This document shows, piece after piece, positions 58,573-64,000 of a stretch of DNA of 64,000 bases. How positions within the stretch are numbered: position 1 is the first letter of the stretch; each line of letters begins with the position of its first letter. The stretch covers positions 868,001 through 932,000 of the forward strand of contig JAUTDP010000008.1 in assembly GCA_033439795.1 (NCBI GenBank). Reading direction: 5' to 3'. Position numbers and translations under genes: made by a program. This DNA is from Sordaria brevicollis. Taxonomy: Eukaryota > Ascomycota > Sordariomycetes > Sordariales > Sordariaceae. The notes below the pieces were generated by a model. The model worked only from the letters and a program-made list of their open reading frames with translations. It searched no databases and was not told where the DNA came from.

Positions 58573-61500
58573 TCGGTTAGCTAATGAAATATTTATGGCC
58601 GTAATAATTGTTACGTATGTTCTACGCCGTTAAAAATCTCGTAATAGTATTGTATAATTGGTTAAAAAGTTTTAATTTATTATAGGTTAACGTTCCTAAT
58701 TTTATAAAATACGTTTAAATAAATTATAACCCTTTTTTATTTTTTTAAAATATTAAGTAGTAACCTTTTTAAGATAGTAAGTATTAGCTTTATGTTAAAT
58801 AGCCGTTTAATGTTAGAAAGTATAAAATTAATAGAATTAAATTTTATAAAGGGTTTATATATTTTAGCGGGCTTTTAAAATGAAAATTAGCTTTAGGGTA
58901 TTAATTAATAGCGGCCGTTTACGTTTAATAGTTTTATAGCGTTCGTAACCCGCTAATTATTATACTTTTAATTAAGCCGTTAATCTTTCTTCTTTTAAAG
59001 TTTAATTATTAATAAAAAAATAACAATATTCAAGGTATTTATAAAGTAATTATTAACGTTTATAAAATTTATAATTATAATATAATAATTTATTATTATT
59101 AGTATATATTTATATCCGTAAATATTCCCCTTTAGTAAATAAACGCTAATTACCTCTAATTTTTAGGAGGATAAGTTATTAAATAGATAATAGGAAACGA
59201 TTAAGATTAAGGTAATTTATTATTTTACGTAACGATTTAGTACGGAAATCGTGCTTTTTTCGAACGGCCGTAATAAAATATCGATTATTAATTTCGAAAA
59301 CGTATTTAAAAATACCTAAAAGAGCTTATTATTATATTATTTACGTATTTTTAAATTTTAATATAAAATAGTAACATTCTAGAGGGTTAATTATCGATAT
59401 TTATTATAAAAGAAAAAAAATAATTAGTAAACGAAAAAAAAAGTTCGAAATTTATAAAAAATCGGAGGAGACTTAAAGAAATTCGGAGGAGGCCTGGAAA
59501 ATATCGGGGGTAATAAAAATTAATATAAAAAAAAGGGGATAATAATAATATTTATAATAATAGAGGAGAGTATTTACGAATATAATTTGCTTAAAATTAT
59601 TTCTTTAATATTTAAATAATTTATAAATACTCCTGTATTATATTATCGTTAGGAAGTAGATTAGCTAAAATATTAATAATAGATCTATTATACGTTATTT
59701 TTGACCGTCGATATTTAACGGTAGAAATTATATATTATAAATAGGTTTTATACCGCTCGCTAACTAATTTCCGCTTTAAAATCCGTTTACAATAAACGTA
59801 ATAAAGTAAATAGTTAACTTCTATATTAGAAAAAGCCTCCTTAATAGCCTTTTATTCGATAAAGCTATCGTTAATTAAAAAATAACGAAATAATTATAAT
59901 TTATTATCCCCTATATATTCTATTATTTACCTTTTAATTATTAATAACGTAATTATAATAATATCCGTATTAATTTTAACGGTTAAGAAATAATTATAAG
60001 AGATCTAATAATTATATTCGTTACGTATTAAAATCATATATAATAATTATAATAATCAATTAATATTATAAGTAATATTTATAAATATAAAGTAATTATA
60101 ACGTTATAAGACTTCGAATTATTCTAGTAGGGAAATTGTATTAATATACGAAATTAATACGCAATAAATAGATAATAATAATAAAAATCTAAAAAATTGA
60201 AAAATTTAAAAAATTTAAAAAATTTAAAAAATTTGAAAAGGATTATATACTTTTATTTACCTATATAATACTAAAGGAGGTTTTACCGTTAGATCGCTCT
60301 ACCGTAATAAATTTATAAAAGAAATTTCTATTTACTTCAATAAATTATATAATTTCATTAATTTAAATTATAATAATAAAATTTCTCCTAATATAGTAAA
60401 GATTTAAATAATCGCAACGGTATAAATTTCTAACGTTAACGATATTTTATTTAATTAAATAAATACCCCCGGCCGCATTTAACCTATTTCTAACGGCTTA
60501 ATTCCAACCATCGCTACTTTATAAGGTACGTAGTATAGTAGTAAGGGAAAAACCGCGGGAAACGTTATAAGTAATTATAATTTTAATTATTAAATTTCGT
60601 TTAGTATAGTCGAATATATTTATATTATAATAATAAATAGGTTTATTTCTCTATTCTCCTTCTTACCTTCTACTTTTACCGGGAGTTAAAAAAATAATAC
60701 GACCGTTAAGAAAGGTAACGCGCAATATTGTAACCGGGTAATTAATAAAAACGCGGGAAAATTTACGGCGTTATCTTTTTAATAGTACTTTTTTAACCTT
60801 TTTTATTATTAGTATATAAAATCGATATTAATAATATTAATTAATAAATACCCTATCTTTAACCGGCGTATACGTTTTCTTATTAGGAGAGTAAAAATTA
60901 TTTACGAAAATAAAATATTTATCCGCCTCTTTTATAAATATAAATTTAATAAATTCCTATAATATAAAAAAATATTATTTAATTTATTCGATATCTTCTA
61001 ATACCTAAAGGTCGTATTATATTAGTATAAAAGGAGGGGGAGTAATTAAATAAAATTATTATTCATTATTAAGTAATTTAAAGTAGAAGGGGGATATAAT
61101 TTAAAAGGGAAGGGGATTTAGGACGTAATTTAAAAAGGAAGGAGATTTAGAACGTAATTTAAAGGGGAAGGGGATTCTATTACTATAGCTTTTTAATAGT
61201 ACGTTAATATTTAAAATATAAATAATTTCTTTTAATTTAATATTTATAACCCTAATAAAGTTTATTATATTATTAAAATTAGCGGGGATAATATTAATTT
61301 GGTTAACGTTAACGGGGGTAATAAGGGTACTAGGAATTGCGATTTAATTGGCGTTAATATTAAACTATTGTAAGTTATTAATAGCCTATTTTCCTATTAA
61401 TCCGACGATATCGAACGTAAATTTTCGAATAAAAGTATTTTATTCGTCGAATTACTATTAAAAGCGTTATATATTTTATTAATATTAAGCGTTTATAATA

Positions 61501-61981
61501 ATAATAATAATCGACGACGATATAATTTACGATATTGAATAGTAGGGTAGTGGTCGCGATTCGAAAAATATATTATTCGGGAAAGGAGGAAAAATAAATA
61601 AGAAAAATATACGGTAATTAAAGCATTAACTATTTGGATTATTTTTTAAGGGTTAATTAGGTGCGCGGTAAGGGTATTAATTACGCTAATTAATATATTG
61701 GAAATTTCGTATAATAATTATAATTTTATTAAAATACTATTAAAATTATCGCGGACAATGGCAATAATATTGTCTAAATACCCTCAATTAATTGCCCAAA
61801 TTGTACGAAGTTCTATAGTAGAATAGTAATATTATTGCAGAGTATTATACGCGTTATTATATTGTATTAGTATATTGCGTTTTGGTAGCCGCCGTTAATA
61901 ACCTAGATATTATATAGAAATTTTATCGATTTTATCATTATTTTCTCTGTTCTAGGCGCCAAGAAGTAAGCGGAATAAGCA

Positions 61982-62335
61982 TGTCCCGCTACTCGCCATG
62001 AACATTTAGTCTCTTCCACAGAACCTCCTCTACGGCGCTCAGCGGACCCACCCCACAAAATGTGGGTCTCCTCTCCTCGAACTGCTACCGCAGAAAATGG
62101 GGGGTGAGGTTCGGAGGTAAGTGGGTCTGAGAACTGAGACTAATGAATATTGTGGCCGGTAACGCGGTACCGACCGATAGACCTTGGCTCAATTACCAGT
62201 TGACTATGTTGTTAGATTCCAGGGTGGTATTCTAGGCCAAAATAGTATAGATTAGTATATAGTTGGTTAGTACTGCTAGCTACCTAGAAGGTCTTGGCAA
62301 ATAAGGGATACCCCTAGCTCCCCCGACTAGAGTTC
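61982..62335. other. Island of unmutated DNA between two transposon relics
   Basis: Balanced composition with normal CA/TG content, unlike both sides. No gene. It is either the original host sequence between insertions or an LTR fragment that escaped RIP. Confidence 0.6.
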
Positions 62336-64000
62336 TAAAATCCTATTCTCTATAATTATATAGAGATATATAGAATTAATTAATTCTCTTATATAATTTA
62401 ATAATTAATAGTCTAATATATTTATTACTATTAATACTAATAATAACGATAATACTATTATTATTATTACGATATCTTCTTTAAAGCAAATTAATAAAAT
62501 AATTATTAATAACCCCTTCCTTACCGATAACGACGATTAAGTCCGCTAGGAGGAAATATTATAGATTAAATACGATCCTAATATTATTAAAGCCTAGTTC
62601 CTAGGTAAAATCGACATATTTCGCGAGCTTCTCCACCCTAAACCCGGTAATTTCCCTTTTAAATTAATTATTAGATTCCGTATCGAAATAATTAATAAAG
62701 AATTACGTTTTCTTAAAGCCAGTTTCCTTCGTATTATAATAAATAAGGTTAGAAAGATTATTAAAATTCCTTACCGTTATTAAAATAATATTTTAATCGA
62801 TAGGATCCTTACCGAAAAAGATTTAAATAGTTTTTAATTTTATTATAATATTAAGGTTATTTACCCTAATAAAAAGAAGGATTAATTAAAATTCGAAATT
62901 GGGGATAAGGTTATAAGAATTTAAATAAAATTTTTAATTAATTACGGATTTTAAAGTTCGGCTATAAAAGAAAAATAGGATATTTAAATTTAATATAACC
63001 TTTTTAAGTAAGGAACCTAATATAATATTATTAATAAATTCGTTAATATCCGTAAAATTTATATTAATAGTATTATAATTTTTCGAAAAGAACCGACTAA
63101 TTTTAATACTTAATTCTAAAATTAGATTATAATTATAAATAATAATATTATTAAAGGAATTAAAGAATATATAAACGCTATATCCTAATATAACGAATTT
63201 TATACTATTATTAAAATTATCCGACCTAATTACGTTAATACGATATAGAAATTTAACAATAAAATAGAAAATAATACTTTAAAATATATAAAAGTGTATA
63301 AAAATTTTAAAAGGTAGGGTATAAATAATCGCCGTAATATTATAACCCTTACGGGCAAAAATAATTATAAAGCATTTATTATCGAGGTCGACGGTTAAAT
63401 TTATTATTACGTTAATAACGATAATAAAGTTAATAATTATTAAAAAATTAATAATAGGGATATTCGTTAATAAAATAAAAATAAGAAGCTTAAAGGTAAT
63501 ATAAATAAACGAAAATAGGCGTCGGATAATTCCGAAAATATACGTAAGAAATAAAATTCGAAAAATAAGAAGGGTAAAAATAAAGAGCTTTCTATATATA
63601 AAATATATAAGAAAGGATTTTACTCTTTTGAAAAATATTAATACGTAAATTTAAATACTAAATTTAAAGCTTTTAAATTATATCCCTTTATTATATAAAT
63701 TATTAAAATTAATATTACGAAGGACGTTAATTTAATTAAGAAAATTAAAGCTATTAAGGAAAAAGTTATTAAAACGGTAAAGTTTAAATTTATATAATTC
63801 TTTAGGGAGGAGTATAGGGTAATTTTCCAAATCGGTAACGGAAATAAACGAAAAGAATATCCCTTTAAAAATTTAATTATTTTAAATTCGGGGAATTTTC
63901 TTTATATATTTAATAAAATCACTTATTTTTATTACTTTTATTATATTAATTTAAATAATTATTTATAAATAAACAATTCCCGTATTAAGATTTTAAGTTT
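62336..64000 (+). mobile_element. RIP-mutated Ty1/Copia retrotransposon, 5' part
   Basis: Plus-strand translation ignoring RIP stops gives a gag-like protein (about 62510-63500, FRELLHPKPGNFPFK, FLKASFLRII). A degraded zinc-knuckle region follows (about 63595-63650, KKGFYSFEKY in place of a C-x2-C-x4-H-x4-C type motif). Then comes a protease start (about 63875-63925, LIILNSGNFLYIFNKI, where the Copia D-S-G active site has mutated to N-S-G). The rest of pol lies outside the window. LTR not delimited. Confidence 0.65.

Larger units (their letters stand above)
57366..61981 (-). mobile_element. RIP-mutated DNA transposon, MULE-like, with terminal inverted repeats
   Basis: The block is bounded by an inverted repeat of about 26 bp: ATTCCGCTTACTTCTCGGCG at about 57368 on the plus strand and its near-complement at about 61953-61979. 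Between them CA/TG are strongly depleted. Minus-strand reading at about 59640-59900 gives FIE-x-KAIKEAFSNIEVNYLL, then YCKRILKRKL and RYKTYL, which resembles the middle of fungal Mutator-like (MULE) transposases. No target duplication was recognised. Tandem repeats lie near the left end. The element is dead. Confidence 0.6.

Overview
The window reads as a filamentous ascomycete chromosome segment, most likely Neurospora or a close relative. The evidence is: short introns (about 50-90 nt) with GTRWGT donors, CTAAC/CTAAT branch sites and YAG acceptors; a dispersed 5S rRNA gene with its own upstream TATA box; orthologues of striatin (HAM-3/PRO11), Pho88, Rad14/XPA and Pof1; HET-domain and DUF4419 proteins; and AT-rich blocks almost devoid of CA and TG dinucleotides, the signature of repeat-induced point mutation (RIP).

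Layout. 1-7330: RIP-destroyed transposons, chiefly a plus-strand Ty3/Gypsy chromovirus (gag, protease, RT, RNase H, integrase, chromodomain all traceable), then unidentified relics. 7331-7573: RIP-scarred end of a MITE that marks the edge of the unique DNA. 8.4-22.6 kb and 34-35.7 kb: an array of seven small secreted cysteine-rich proteins that I read as diverged cyanovirin-N-homology (CVNH) lectin-like proteins, plus one relic. All seven share a signal peptide, three exons and intron phases 2 then 1. MITE-like elements lie among them, and one has inserted into the last exon of the sixth gene. 22.8-28.6 kb: a HET C-terminal relic, a putative DUF3632 gene, a full HET gene and a DUF4419 gene. 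28.7-34 kb: a 5S rRNA gene, a Pof1-type nucleotidyltransferase and a small two-helix membrane protein. 37.6-55.5 kb: conserved housekeeping or developmental genes (bZIP factor, Pho88/Snd3, Rad14/XPA, striatin ham-3, tRNA-Asn, secreted pepsin-like protease). 57.4-64 kb: more RIP-mutated DNA, with a MULE-like DNA transposon relic bounded by a 26-bp inverted repeat, a short unmutated island, and the 5' part of a Ty1/Copia element running off the edge.

The most unusual content is the secreted CVNH array. It sits between transposon-rich heterochromatin and a group of self/non-self (HET) type genes, and it shows local duplication, inversion, pseudogenisation and MITE disruption. Its biological role (glycan binding, defence or interaction) is inference only. 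Exon boundaries were read by eye from splice consensus and reading-frame continuity.
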